Source: Celoporthe dispersa
Taxonomy: Eukaryota > Ascomycota > Sordariomycetes > Diaporthales > Cryphonectriaceae
DNA: 64,000 bases
NCBI GenBank assembly: GCA_016584495.1
Contig: WAID01000007.1
Location: forward strand, 2,094,001 to 2,158,000
Reading direction: 5' to 3'
Below, piece by piece: positions 25,151 through 37,141 of this stretch (position 1 is its first letter; each line of letters opens with the position of its first letter). The position numbers were made by a program, and so were the translations under genes. The notes below the pieces were generated by a model that ran no database searches, was not told where the DNA came from, and saw only the letters and a list, made by a program, of their open reading frames with translations.

Positions 25151-27667
25151 CTACATCCACAGCCTTGCGGTCCCATCGCTGCCGGCCGAGAACAGCCAAG
25201 GCTCTCGGGGGTGCCAGTCGACGTCCATGACGCCCAGCGAGCTGACCACCTTGTGACCGCTGAGCGTCTTGAGGGGCACGATCGTCGCGTTCTCCATGAG
25301 GTCAGTCACCACCTTGCCGTGGAAGATCTGCAGCGACCCGTCGTCCGACGCGTCCGCAAACAGCGGCAGATCCTTGTGGTACCTGACGGCGCGGATGGCC
25401 TTGGGGTGGAACCGCATCGTCTTGTAGGGCCGCACCGACAGCTCCATGTCGTGCCAGAGGAGCCTCCTGTCGTAGCTGCCACAGATGAGGTTGTCCCCGC
25501 CGGGGTGGATGTCGAAGGACGAGATCCACCGCGCGCCCGGCTGGACCACCTTGATCAGCTCGAGCTTCTGCAGGTCGTAGCAGCGGATCATGCGCTGCGT
25601 GGCGACGAAGAAGAGCGGGCGTGACGGGTGGAAGTGGGCGGCCTGCGCGAGGCCAGCCAGCTTGCGGAAGGGGATCTGGGTGAGGTGTTTCGAGAGGGTG
25701 TGGATGGCAACAGAGCTCCGCTGGCCCGTGGGGGAGACGGTGCAGAAGTGGTCGCCGCGCCTGTGCCAGCTGATGCCCTTGACTGTAGACCGGACGGTGA
25801 CCCGCAGCAGGACCCCCTCGTCCTCCAGCTTGGAGCCCGGGCGTGCCCATCTCGCCGCTGGCTCCTTGGTCTTGTCGACGGCCGGGTCTGTGGCCTTGCC
25901 GCTGGCAGCATACCCAAACCCGACATCCAGGATCTCCCTGCTCGCCTGCTCCGCCTGTGGGTCAACCACAGGAGGTACCATCAAGTAGATGTCCTCCTCG
26001 GCCGCGGCGGCCAGTATGAATGCATCCTTGGCCGGCCTCCACCGGACCACGTTCACAGCCTCATCACTGCTGAGCCTCACGCTCCAGACCTGCCGCCCTG
26101 TCAGGATCTCCCACACACGCGCCGTGCCATCGTCGCCGCCAGTCGCCAGCCAGCACCCGCTTGGATCGACCGCAAGGGTCCGCACGCGGCCCTCGTGGCC
26201 TCGGAAGATGGTCTGGCACACGGTCGGGAAGGGCTTGAGATCCTCCGGCCTGGGCAGCTTGGGGAGAAGCGAGCTGGGGTCGATATTGAGCCTGTTCTTC
26301 CGCACGCGGGGTGCGAGATACAGGTCCAGGCTGCGCTCGAACCGTTCCTTGACGAACAGGTCGTACCCCGGCACCTTTCGTAACGAGTCGAACTTCCTGG
26401 GCAGGTATTCCTTCTCGCGGTCCTCTGGGTCCTGCTCCTCCCAGGCCTTCCTCTCCTCCTCGGTCGGCAGGTACTCTGGCGGCGGGTTGTAGCTGAGGTC
26501 GTAGCCGGGGGGTGCGAGCTTCGGCGCGGGTATGTGCATGACGTGGGGGTCCCTGGGCTGCTCGTCCTTCCACAGGTCGTAGTGGACCTCCTCCTGCGCG
26601 TCCTCCTCCTTCTCGCGCTCCTCAGGCGGCTTGTATGGTAATATTCTGCCCTCCCTGATGGCACGAACCAGCTTCATGATCCGCTTCTGCTCGTTCTTGG
26701 AGGGGGAGGAATCGGCGCTTCGGTTCGGGGGCCGCGCTCAGGGGCATGATCTCCTCATGGCTGGTGAACCACTCGACAGTTTCCTGGGGTACGTTAGCTT
26801 CTGTAACTCGGTCCTGGCGCCAGGGGCACATACGGGATATGGGTCGAACCCATCCTGGGGGAGCTCGTTCATCTGGATCTTCTTGATGAGCTCGAGCTCG
26901 TCCTGGCTGAGGTTCAGGGGCTTCCCGGTCGTGGGGTCCGTAAGGCCAGTCCACCCCTTGGGCACCTCGATGCTGTCGAGGAGGGCATCCAGAGCCTCGC
27001 CCGCGGCGGGGCGCATGATCTTCTTGCCATTGATGTCGTAGCCGATGTGAGGAAAGGAGTCGTAGAACTTCAAGCTGATGTTTCCAATGGTGTTGACAGG
27101 CTCGTTGGCGTCCGTGTCGTCGGAATCGTAGACGGGATCGATCTCGTCATAGATGTACTTCTCGTTGCCGAGGGCATCGGTCTCGACCCTGTAGTTCCGC
27201 GGCTCCTCGTCCCCGTCGTCCAGGTCGTCTGGATCGAGCCCAGGCACCTGGCCTGGCTTCAACGGTGGGATCCTGCGGGAGGACTCGTCTTCGTCGGACG
27301 GCACATGATCGCTGTGCAGAGCATCGTCCTCCTCTGACCCGTCGTCGTCAGATGCGTGGTCATCCCCGCCGTCTTCCTGTTCGTCTTCGGAGTCGTCGTC
27401 CTCGCCAGCCGACAGCGCTCCTTCGAGCTCGGCGATCTCGTCGTCGGACTCGAGCCCGTCAGCCTCCGGCCATGGCTCCTCCTCGGCCGCCTGCACGGGC
27501 GAGGCTTTGCGTTTCCTGGGCGAGGAACTGCGCCTTGCGGGCCCCGGCTGGTCGCGTTTGGCAGGAGATGGCTTGGGCTTGAGGTCTGGGGTGCCGCCGT
27601 TTGAGATGGTGGCCGCCTTGTTGGCCTCCTCCGCCGACGGGGTTTTGATTCCAGACCGTAATCTCAT
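25151..27667 (-). CDS. ERB1: ribosome biogenesis protein ERB1/BOP1, 2 exons, frameshifted in this sequence
   Basis: Nucleolar WD40 protein of the Nop7-Erb1-Ytm1 (PeBoW) complex, needed for 27S pre-rRNA processing and 60S assembly. Exon 1 is 27667-26834, exon 2 is 26783-25151, with a 50-nt intron. The N-terminal ~150 residues are Lys/Arg- then Asp/Glu-rich. The BOP1NT domain follows (KFYDSFPHIGYDINGKKI, EWFTSHEEIMPLSAAPEPKR, PPGYDLSYNPPPEYLPTEEE), then WD40 repeats ending SAGSDGTARLWM. Just after PEPKRRF the frame breaks at a five-G run (plus strand 26702-26706). One base fewer restores the conserved SKNEQKRIMK and a protein of about 821 residues, close to yeast Erb1. Another in-frame ATG at 27739 would add 24 residues; 27667 is preferred because the following sequence is typical of the basic N-terminus, but this is uncertain. 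Confidence 0.93.
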
Positions 27668-28533
27668 CTTCTCAGCGTTCAATGGTCTGGGTATCAGGAG
27701 ATTTGCCGGGGCCGCCTCTCCCAGAATGGAGATGTGCAAAGAGATTTACGAGGTATACTACAGTAACTTTTTTTTTTTTTCTGCCGCTGAAATTCCTGAC
27801 TAACGAAAGGCAGTAAGGCGGTGGTAGCAGCAGTGGGCTCACAAGGTACGTACCCGCTACCGTCGACAGGTAGAGGGGCACACTCCCCCCTCCCCTCCCC
27901 CCCCACACCACAGAAGGAGCACGCCCGGGGGGACACAGCCCAGCCCAGGTTCAGCCCTGGGATTCCTACAGCACCATGAGCACCTTGATGGTCGACATCA
28001 CATCTTGCCCCAGAGGCATGGCCTGTGCCACTCTGCACCTGTCCTGACAGTCCTCCATACTTGCTCTCTCTCTGTGCAATACGCTGTGGGGTGTCATAAG
28101 GCCAGCTCCTCGGAGCACGATCGCCCTCCGATGCTATTATACTGTCTGCCAGGGCTAACTTTGATGGTGCTTAGAGGTTCGGATTTTAGGCACCATCCTG
28201 AGGCGGTGCTGGCTCTTTACCTCCCTTCCTCCTTAAACCCGCGCACGATGAGTGATTTATTGTGCGAATGCGGCTAGTGCGACTAAATTAATACGTGGGC
28301 ACCTGCTTAGGCCACCGTCTCCTGCGAATCCTACTGGTCTTTGTCACTACTCAGCTCAACAGAAAAGGCGTACTCCAGAAACAAACCGCTTAGTCAAGAA
28401 AATCAATTCCTCAAACCACCTTGCCTCTCCTTTCTCTGATCTCACGCATGACAAGTCCTCACGTCTCCCCCAGCCCAGGCGATAAGACCAAGAGCACTAC
28501 TACTCCGCCCATCTTTTCTTTTTCTGGATAGCG
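27668..28533. promoter_or_regulatory. divergent promoter region between ERB1 and the Zn2Cys6 gene
   Basis: The two genes are transcribed away from each other and share about 870 bp. There is a T run near 27769-27780 close to the ERB1 start, and short pyrimidine-rich patches. No specific binding site can be named. Confidence 0.5.
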
Positions 28534-30047
28534 ATGGCTCCATCAGCCAGGCCGGCCCGGAACGACGCTGAGCCCGGAATCGGATCCGGGCCCGCTCAAG
28601 CCAAGCATCGCGCATGTGATGAGTGCAGTACGTGTGGACTCCTCTTGGCCCAACTACAAGAAGAGAGAGTGAGAGAGAGTGAGAGAGGGACGCCTGTCTA
28701 ACCACACAAAAAGGGGCCAGAAAACTTGCCTGTACCAAGGAGGCAGATGGATGTGCTAGGTGTAAGAGGGAGGGCATCGCCTGCCACTACTCAGCGCAGA
28801 AACCAATGGGCAGACCAAGAAAACGACCTACCATCCAGAGCACCAATGAGCCACCACCGCCTTCTGTCGCCGTCACCACGCAGGACGACAATGTGACGGC
28901 ACCGAGCTGCACCCCCTGTGGCCCGATGATGGAGGACGCTGGGCCGGTAATTTTTGACCAGAACTTACTCATAGACCCGCTCCTCGACGCCGACATGACT
29001 GATGTGAGCCTTCTGGACCTGCTGGGCCCTCATTTCGTGTCGGATGCCGCCTTGGAGGAGAACAGACTACCACCACCACCACCACCACCACCACCAGTGG
29101 TGGACTTGTCAGCTGAACGGGCCATCTGGGACTTCGACATCAGTTTCGACCCTCACTACACACCACCACCACCAGGAGGAGGAGGGAACAGCACATCCGT
29201 CCCATCGTCCATCGACACCCCCAGTCTCTCGCCCCAAGGGGCTACACCGCCCGAGCCCCATCCCATCGATCCCGCACTCTCACCCGCACACACGCTCACG
29301 GCCGTGGCGGCTATGCCGCCCTCCCCAGAACCGCCCCTCCAGCCTCCGACCTGCTCGTGCCTGGCCAACCTCTACCTGGCCCTGGACTCGGTCAGCCGCC
29401 TCCCGACCGAGATCATGCCCGCGGTGCGTGTGGCCCGTGGTGCCGCCCGCGTCGCCCACGACACCATCCAGTGCCAGGTATGCTCACCGCCGCTAGAACG
29501 GGCCATGAGGGCCCCGCTCTCCACCTTCCAGAACATGATGATCCTGGGCGCCCTGATCCCCTCCATCGCGCATGCCTACCACCGCATCCTGGTCATGGTC
29601 GACGACGAGACTACCCGCGCCATCGCCACGCACACCAACCTGCACTTCTCGCTGTCCGAGCACGGCGGCATGTGGGCCGCCTTACCTGATCTCGGCTGCG
29701 ACACCGCCGGCTTGTACGAGAACCAGGTCATGAGCCCCGCCACGTGGCGCCTAACCGTGCGCGCCCTCCTCAAGATCGACGTATACGGCGCCGACTGCAG
29801 GAGCATCAAGCCCAGCGGGATCGACTTCCAGCAGATGGGCCTCCGCGACCTCGTCTCGCAAATGGACGAGAGGAGCATCCGGAGACACGCCGACATAGAC
29901 GCCCTGGTCGAGGCCGGCGTCGCCCCGCCGACGGGGCTGTGCGGTCGGCCGGCGCATCACAACACCCTGAAGGACGGCGAGGAGCCGCAGTGCAGGAAGA
30001 TTATCGCGATAGCGAAGCAGGCGGTCGAGGCGTTGGTGATTGCTTGA
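28534..30047 (+). CDS. Zn2Cys6 fungal transcription factor, 2 exons
   Basis: Fungus-specific DNA-binding regulator with an N-terminal binuclear zinc cluster. Exons 28534-28627 and 28714-30047 give 475 residues. Splicing at an AAAAG acceptor makes a perfect cluster C-x2-C-x6-C-x6-C-x2-C-x6-C (Cys28, 31, 38, 45, 48, 55), split by the intron after the second cysteine. The other plausible splice choices give a wrong spacing. A basic linker follows (QKPMGRPRKRP, AT-hook-like GRPRKR). The middle is rich in Pro and carries a run of nine prolines near residue 125, encoded by a CCA/ACC repeat (29068-29097). The C-terminal half (about 220-475) is ordered-looking and helical with an ending EPQCRKIIAIAKQAVEAL seen in regulators of secondary-metabolism type. 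No pathway can be assigned; the neighbours are housekeeping genes. Confidence 0.9.
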
Positions 30048-30646
30048 GACCGCGACACATTGGGAAGGGAGGAGGGGGACCAACAATGGGACCGACTCAT
30101 TATTACGCCGAAGACTACATCAGTGTCGAAACGAATCTACTTTGGGCTGGGCTAATAGCATGGTTGTCTATCTGGGGCGCACTTTTCTGGTTTCTTTTCT
30201 TCAATTCTTTTTTTTTTTTTTCCCTCCTCTTGACGCAGATCATTTTCGAACCAAAACGATGGCAAGGGAAGGAGAGAACTTTTTCCCGGTAGATTGCGGT
30301 TCGTCGTGCTCAACGAGATATATCGTAACGATCACATTCAACATCAAATACATGATCCGGAGCGGCGTCAGCATTCGATGTGAGGCCCGGGGAGCTCCTT
30401 GAGATATTCTGAACAATGTATAAAGCTTTGTATTCGCCCCACTAGACCATAAACGCCCTCTTGAAATGAACTCCCACTGCTTGATCCTGCCGTCCTAAGC
30501 CCCGTTCTTGGTTCTTTTCGTTTTGTTGTCGCTACCTCATACAAACGGGAGGACTTCGCCCCCATCCTACCCTCTCCGGCCAACTTCCAGCACCCGCCAC
30601 CATAGCTGTCGTGAAGTGCCTAGCCCGGCTGACGTCACCCGGCCCT
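30048..30646. other. convergent 3' spacer between the Zn2Cys6 gene and ERV29
   Basis: No gene seen. A T12 run near 30209-30221 lies in the presumed 3' UTR region of the regulator gene. Confidence 0.5.
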
Positions 30647-31839
30647 CTAGTAGACCTTCTTCTTCTCGTCGTAGCTGAGCTGGCCGGGGCCGCTGTTGAC
30701 AAGGAGCAGGAGACCGCCGACGATGGAGAGGATCTGGAAGAAGTCGTACTTGGCGAAGTCCTTGTGGGGGTGGTGCTCGTGAAGCTGAAAGACCCCTCTC
30801 GTTAGCAGCGTGTCCTCCCGTCACGGATGCCGCCCCGGGAGCTTCCACGACAAAACTTACAGTCCAGAAGTTGTTCACCAGGATGTTGAAGATGCTGAGG
30901 ATGACCACCAGCAGCGTGGCGCTCCACTTGGCCTTGAAGCCAACCACGACCATGACGCAGGCCACGAGGCCGACGATCGAGACCAAGACTCTGCCGATGG
31001 ACCACGATCCACTGAACACGAAGCCGACGAAGAGGAAGATGAGCAGGACGCGGCCCGCGAACTGGAAGTACATCTTGCGGTCCTTCTCCTCGAGCTGGGG
31101 GAGGCCGGCGAAGACCTGGGTCTTCCGCACCCACGAGTCGGAGAGGACCATCAGGAGGCCACCCATGACGGACAGGTTGCGCAGGAAGAAGTTGAGGTCG
31201 AAGATGAGGCCATAGCCGAGGGCCTGGGTGATGACGACGCCGATGAGGCCGCCGACGGCATAGTCAGAGTGCTTGCGGGCAATAACCATCGTAGAGCAGG
31301 CGGACATCGCAATGACGTTCGTGATGAGGGAAGAGGTGGGTCAGACCGCTGGGGACTGGAGGGAGAGGGAAGGGGGGCGGTTGCGTTAGCCAGCTGACTT
31401 TCCCAAGGGGGGAGGGGGGGGTCATCGCGACGCTTCTCCCGGGACTGTCTCCGAGACGGACTACTACTCACTGTGACGGTAGTCATGTAGGTAGAGGAGC
31501 TGGTCGCTCCATTGTGTTATTATGCGCAGGGCATCCTCGAGGAAGGTCACGACGATCAGGAACCGGCCGATTGCGGGGAGGTAGCTGTGACAGCGTCAGC
31601 AAGAGACATCCCTCGCCAAGGGAACGCCAATAGGCCCCTGTCAGGCTGCGGGAGGAGGGGGAGGAGGCCACGTACGGCTTGATCGGCTCAGCGGCGTTGT
31701 CGAGCAGGTCCTCGATCTTGCTGGTGTGTTGCCTGATGGCATCCAGGGCATTTCCCTCCTGGGAGCTGTCGTTCATGCCGCCGCCGTAGCTCGGGGCCCC
31801 CATGCCGTAGCCGCCCGCGTTTCCTCGCATCGTCGCCAT
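30647..31839 (-). CDS. ERV29: ERV29/SURF4 family ER cargo receptor, 4 exons, frameshifted in this sequence
   Basis: Multi-pass membrane protein of COPII vesicles; the yeast orthologue packages soluble secretory cargo for ER export. Exons 31839-31676, 31584-31472, 31355-30861 and 30784-30647. The order N-terminal Gly-rich region, EPIKPYLPAIGRFL, HDYRHIPSGLTHLF, then NVIAMSACSTMVIARKH and GFVFSGSWSIGRVLVSIVG matches SURF4. The protein ends EKKKVY, so the last four residues KKVY form a KKxx ER-retrieval signal, as in the family. Within exon 3, at a three-G run (plus strand 31328-31330), one extra base breaks the frame between THLF and LITNV; an in-frame stop lies just upstream in the second frame, so splicing cannot rescue it. 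The corrected protein has 302 residues, a normal length. Confidence 0.93.
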
Positions 31840-34800
31840 GTCGACAGGTCGGGTTTCTTCTACCTCTGGCTGCGAGGTAATGAGGGTAAATTTATGTTTC
31901 GGGGCTCTGCCGGGAGGTTTCTCTGGCGACAGGCCTGCTGGACGAGCGCTTGGAGAAAGAGAGGGCGTGTCGCGGGGAGGGGGGGCGGGGAGGGGTTTCG
32001 AAGATGCAAGCTGTGGGAGACAAGACAGAAACGGCTTCTAGAAATAGTAGCCCTTGTTGACCCGGTGAGGCGAGGAGGGGACGGCGTCGCGACGAGGAAC
32101 TCTGCAGAGCTGCTCAGAGGAAAAGGAAAAAGAAACTGACAAGGAGAAAAGAAGGAGAAAAAAAAGAATACCGCGTATCGATGAAGAAGCTGTCGGTGAA
32201 GAACCAGACGGGAGATCCTCGTGGGAAGAGGACGAGAGTATAAAACTCTATCTGGTTGATGTTAGCAGCAGCATCGACCAGGCGGCCTGGCGGTTTGGCG
32301 CAGGTGGTTTTACTCTGCCAGGTGTCCTCAAGCTGCTGCTGTCACCTTCACGAGAGCCCTGGCCCGGGGCTAGCTCCCCACGCAGCTGAGCAGGGGCCTC
32401 GATAGCGGCAGCTCCCGGAGCTACCTCGACCTGTGTGTGGTGCCCCGCAGCACAGGATGTACTGGTGCTAACAGCAGGGGGTGGGGCTCCCTGGCAGACA
32501 GTAACGCTACCGCCCCCTGGCCTGTTTCGCCTAGGCCTGTTTTCGGCTGACGGTCCGAGCAAGACCCTGAACAGCTCTGTCGACCTCGAGGGACACGGCT
32601 CTCGAGTGCACCCATCAGCGCTCACGTCATTGCGGCCAATCTCCTGGCGGTGGCTTCTATTTTCATTCCACCACGTTTTCATGTCGACCCAAACATCGTC
32701 CCGCATGCTTACTTCGTGGTGAGGCCCGTCGAGTGAACCTGAGGCACGATCAGAGAGCGGCAGTCCCTCATGGTCTGCGGGGGAGAAAAGCTCCAGCCAA
32801 AAGCCTCAGGCCTCGTTTCATCTCACCGGGGTCAATAGATCATCTGCACACCTTGTTATGTGGACCTCCTCTGTTAGTCGTGTGCAGGGCACGGCCGTCA
32901 GGTCGCTGACTAACTCGTGAGCAGCCAGCGGGTAGCAGGTCGCCGCCTGATAGCCCGCCATAATTATCACGTATGGCCGTCATGGCCGTGATGTTTCCCA
33001 CTCACGGGCCTGGCTTGGAGATGTTTCGTTTATGGCCTCAGGTTACCCTCGCGGCCGTGATGGATAAGTAAGACACCCCTCCCTGGACTGTAGACTCAGC
33101 ACAAGGCGTGAGGAAACATGATCACGCACCCAGCCCGTGGTTGGTTCGTGGCGCTGGGCTTGTCTGGGAACAAGGCTGATTTTCTGCAGCAATCTGACCA
33201 ACAACCCAGGTAGGTCCCCGTGGATTTCGAAAAGGCTAGAGCCTGGCCCGTGACGAGGATTCACGATCACTTCCACCAAGAAGGTCGGGTGGTGAGTACA
33301 GGAAATCTTCATTGATGAGCGAGCCGTGCTTTGGGCGGCGGAGCTCGTGTCTACGAGAGATCCTGGCCATTTTCCTCAGAGCGAAGCCCCTCACTATGGC
33401 ACAAGTGCTACCGTAAAAAATCAAAAAATAGGATGAGAAACAGAACAATACCGGCCATACAGATTCAAAGCATGCTCCGTCTGCCGGACCAGAAGAGGTG
33501 ACACTTGACGTCAACAGAAAAGAGTTCGTCACCAGGGCCACCACACTTCAGCAGAGCGACTCCTTACAGAGCCTAGCATAATAGCGAGTGCCACCAAGGC
33601 GGTAACAACTCATTGTCGGAGCGACCTACTTTATTTCGAAGGTGGCCTAGATTGCCACAGTAGAACCAGATGCCTTTCGACTGGGACAGTGCACACCGGA
33701 CACAGCCTGATGGTTTGTGCAAGTCAGCCCACCAGAAGGCCGGGTACCTCTGCGAACAGAGATCGACCTATATCCGCTGTGCTCCACCCGCATATCGATA
33801 TACGTAGCTAGCTGCCTTAAGTACTAAGCACTTGAGGAATCAAGTAGTATTGCGTAGATCCACAGATATATGTGCTCGGCTTACCTAGATCGTTGATGTT
33901 TGCCATGTCTTGTGCTCCCAGAGACATGCCGTACACATCCAAGAGCTTGACTGCGCCTCAGATATCTGGATGCCTTAATCGGCTTCGAAGGCAGTAATTC
34001 GCCATCCAGCCTCTTACCCTCGGCTTGTTAACTCTACGTACCACCTAGAGCACTAATTAGCCACACGTAGTCAACATGTACAAGGCACAGCTCTAGAATT
34101 GAGATGATAGGCCCCATGAGCTGCTCGGTAGTACGCCACGACCGCATCCCGGCATTTCTGAGTGTTACAATTTCTAACGTCTGGCACTCAGGATCTTGTG
34201 GTTCCCACAGCTTTAGCACGTTTGAGAGGCATATAGCTCTCAGGCGTTGTATGCATCTTTCAGAAATCATATAATTAGCTGTTTCCTCCCTTTGGTTTAG
34301 ATCTAGTTAAGATCAAACATAGTACATACTTTCTGTATCCATTGTTTTTGAGAAGATTTCGTCTAGGTTCTCTATATAATGGCTTCCCAGAATATTTCAT
34401 GCTTATAATTATGGAAGTAAAAACACCATTTGACATATAATCCGTGGCGATTTATCTAGTGTGATTTAGGAAGCTTAGCATTAGGCTTACGTATACTTCT
34501 CTACGGATGGACTGAAATTATATGAATTTTTGAAGCTTTTTAGAGAGAACTGCAATTAACGAAAAGTGTCAAAACTTTGTAACCTATAAATAACATTCAC
34601 GGGCGGAGGTGTCAAGAAGTACATAAGAGAAACAGGATACTTTAAGGGTTGAATTGCAATTCAGATTGATTATAGTCGACTTTTTAAAGGAGTGTCTTCC
34701 AGAATTCCTACAACATAACAGACTAATATGAAATTGCCGTCAGACGGTCTCCTAGATTCCCAGCCAAACGTTTTTTTTCTTTTCACTTTTTCCACCGCTC

Positions 34801-34942
34801 AAGCCCTGACCTCCCTCATATCAAACTCTAGAAGTCTCGGTACAGCCAGCCATGGAGTCCCAGAGCTAATCCGATGCCCGCTAGTATGCACAGGTACGGT
34901 TGCTCTTTTCCCCGGACACGATTTTCCGCAGGAACGAATTTT
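31840..34942. other. spacer upstream of ERV29, with an AT-rich island
   Basis: No supported gene. From about 33780 to 34730 the base composition becomes visibly AT-rich compared with the rest of the window. A minus-strand frame of 78 codons (34270-34034) within the island reads with Leu/Cys-spaced residues faintly like a leucine-rich repeat fragment, but nothing can be assigned. Confidence 0.4.
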
Positions 34943-35263
34943 TTAGTTGTACTCGCAGGTAGCGTAAGTCTGGACCTGGGGGGGTCCAATGGGGACATCA
35001 GACTCGCTGTTGTACAGAACGGTGTCCGAGCCGTCGACTCCGTAGGAGTGGCAGACGGTGTTGCCTGGGGACCAGGAAGAGATGGAGGTAAAGCTCAGGT
35101 CCGAGTCGATATAGGTCTCTGACCCGTCGATGGGGACAGAGACGGTGAAGGTGTTGTCCGCAGCTGCCCAGTACTCAAGGGTGACATAGCCAGTGCGCTT
35201 GGCAGCAGGAGAGGCGGCGGCGAGGCCGGCAAAGAGAGCAGTGATAGCAACGGTGAACTGCAT
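34943..35263 (-). CDS. small secreted cysteine-containing protein
   Basis: Encodes 106 residues with no intron. The start at 35263 is chosen because it opens directly with a classic signal peptide (MQFTVAITALFAGLAAAS), while the upstream in-frame ATG at 35380 would place 39 polar residues before it. Pro-Ala-Ala-Lys-Arg at 19-23 is a likely Kex2 processing site, giving a mature protein of about 83 residues. The mature part is rich in Thr, Ser, Asp and Tyr (begins TGYVTLEYW) and has two cysteines, Cys71 and Cys103, which could form one disulfide. No known domain is visible. Function unknown; secretion, size and position next to an AT-rich island fit an effector-like or cell-surface protein, which is inference only. 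Confidence 0.75.
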   Translation of the reverse strand: MQFTVAITALFAGLAAASPAAKRTGYVTLEYWAAADNTFTVSVPIDGSETYIDSDLSFTSISSWSPGNTVCHSYGVDGSDTVLYNSESDVPIGPPQVQTYATCEYN

Positions 35264-37141
35264 TTTGGCGAGTTTGTCCGAGTGTAGACTTTGTTTGTGG
35301 GGTAGAGGAGCGTGTTGGGATCTTGAGATGCTTGGGAAGATGCTTGTGTGGATGATGAATCTGGGAATTATCTGTTTCAAGCCGGGCAGGACACTCGTCT
35401 TTTATAGACAAAAAGACAGCCACAACTCTTCACGACAAGCTCGGAACAAGATCCTGATGCCTTTCAGCTTCCTCTGCTGTCGGCCGCCTTTTCCGAGCTC
35501 ATCGTATCATGGCTCCTGTAGTGCAACGTTTGATTGGCATGCGGTGGGCGAAGAGCACAGCATCGGTAGGTCAGATGGCTGAGTAGAGTAATGATGTAGT
35601 GGGCAAACCACCTGACGCCAGCCTCGGAATCTATACGAGGATTCTGTTGGTCGAGCATCCGGAGCTGAGATGGAGTGCGGAGAGGCTGCCTCGTAAAGGT
35701 GTCAACTGACGAACACTGTGAGGGCTCAGGCAGCGAGCTGTTCTTCACATAGCCACCTCAGCTTCTTGGCCTAGAGTCTCTTGATCCTGAATAATCATGA
35801 TTCTTGCGGGGATCAGCACGGGAAATCGATACGATGACAAGCGGTATCCTACATTCATGCACAAAAGTCTATAGAGCATCTTGTTTGCCCTCTACGTAAA
35901 CCAGACTATGTCGCTCATGAAGGCCACAGCCGACGTGAGGCCCACAGGATCATGAGAAGCACAGTATTGTAGCTGAGCGGCGGGACCAGTTCAGGCTGCC
36001 GTGCATTCTCACACGCAAGACATGTATGTCTTGGGTTTTGGGGCAACACTGACACGACTATCCCGAACCGGATCTGCCGGTGTCTGTGACGTATGCCACA
36101 TATGATTTCTCGACATCCAGTAAGCTGATTCCTGCGTTTGTTGATCCATTCAGCGGGGTCCCCAGGCAGGCCGATACGCATTTTCCTATTCTGCAGCCGG
36201 GGAAGTCGGCTGACTCGAGCCAGAAGCGTCATAACCAACAAGCTGGAGAATAAGATCAAAGAAAGAGAAGGGGAAGACAGAGAGAGAAAAAAAAGGGAAA
36301 GGAATCCTGCCAAGCGTGAGCCGCGAGCACATGAGAAACCGCAGCACTGCAGCGCAGCAACTGCAATGCGCTGCACGAGACCCGCCTTTTCCCACCGAAA
36401 CCAGGCGGAAGCGTGTAAGATGATAGGCTGGAGCCGCTCCCCGGGGGGGGGCGGGGGGCTAGACTGATTGGGTAACTGCCGACAGCCCAGGCCTGTCTTT
36501 TGCGGCCTGATAGGGCTGAGCTCGAGCTATCGCCTGCTTCAGCGCTGAGTGTCTAGAGGGTGAACTACTTTTTTGTCAGTACATCGATCGCATGGCGTAA
36601 ATGTACGTACCATGGGATCGTATTTAGTGGTGCCACTGGCAAGTCGTAAAGTACCTACTTAGTAAGCCACAGGGCGTAGCAAGGGTGGCTTGCTTGCTAC
36701 TAATGACTAGCCACTATAGTAGGCAGCTTCGTACTCATCAAGTGACTAGCCGTAACGTCAGCTCGTTGATGCCTTGTAGGGTTACCTCCTCATCTATCTT
36801 ACCCCGCCACCCAAGCAGCTCGAATCAATTCATGCAGCGCTCACTTCCATCCGATTTCCAATGCTCCTCGACCACAAATCTGCCGAAACCCATCAGGCCA
36901 GAGCATCTGTTTATTTTTATCTTCCAGTTTAGGACATTGCGTGTTCACTGGTTTACCCAGCAGCCGTTTGGGTTTCCGTCTTTGGTTTGTCTGTTTTCCC
37001 TCCCCTCTCAGTGGCGGTGCAGGACATGCGCTACGTTGCCTTGGCCCATTCATCGCTTCAGACTTCAGTGGTCCGCGTCCGCCCTAGGTCTGACATCAGA
37101 GCTACCAGTCTCGGTGTCTGAAGACATAGACGACGAGCAGG
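35264..37141. other. spacer between the small secreted protein and the UCH gene
   Basis: Divergent promoter region of two genes, about 1.9 kb, without a supported gene. Plus-strand frames near 36138-36467 and 36685-37179 look like chance frames in leader sequence. Confidence 0.45.
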
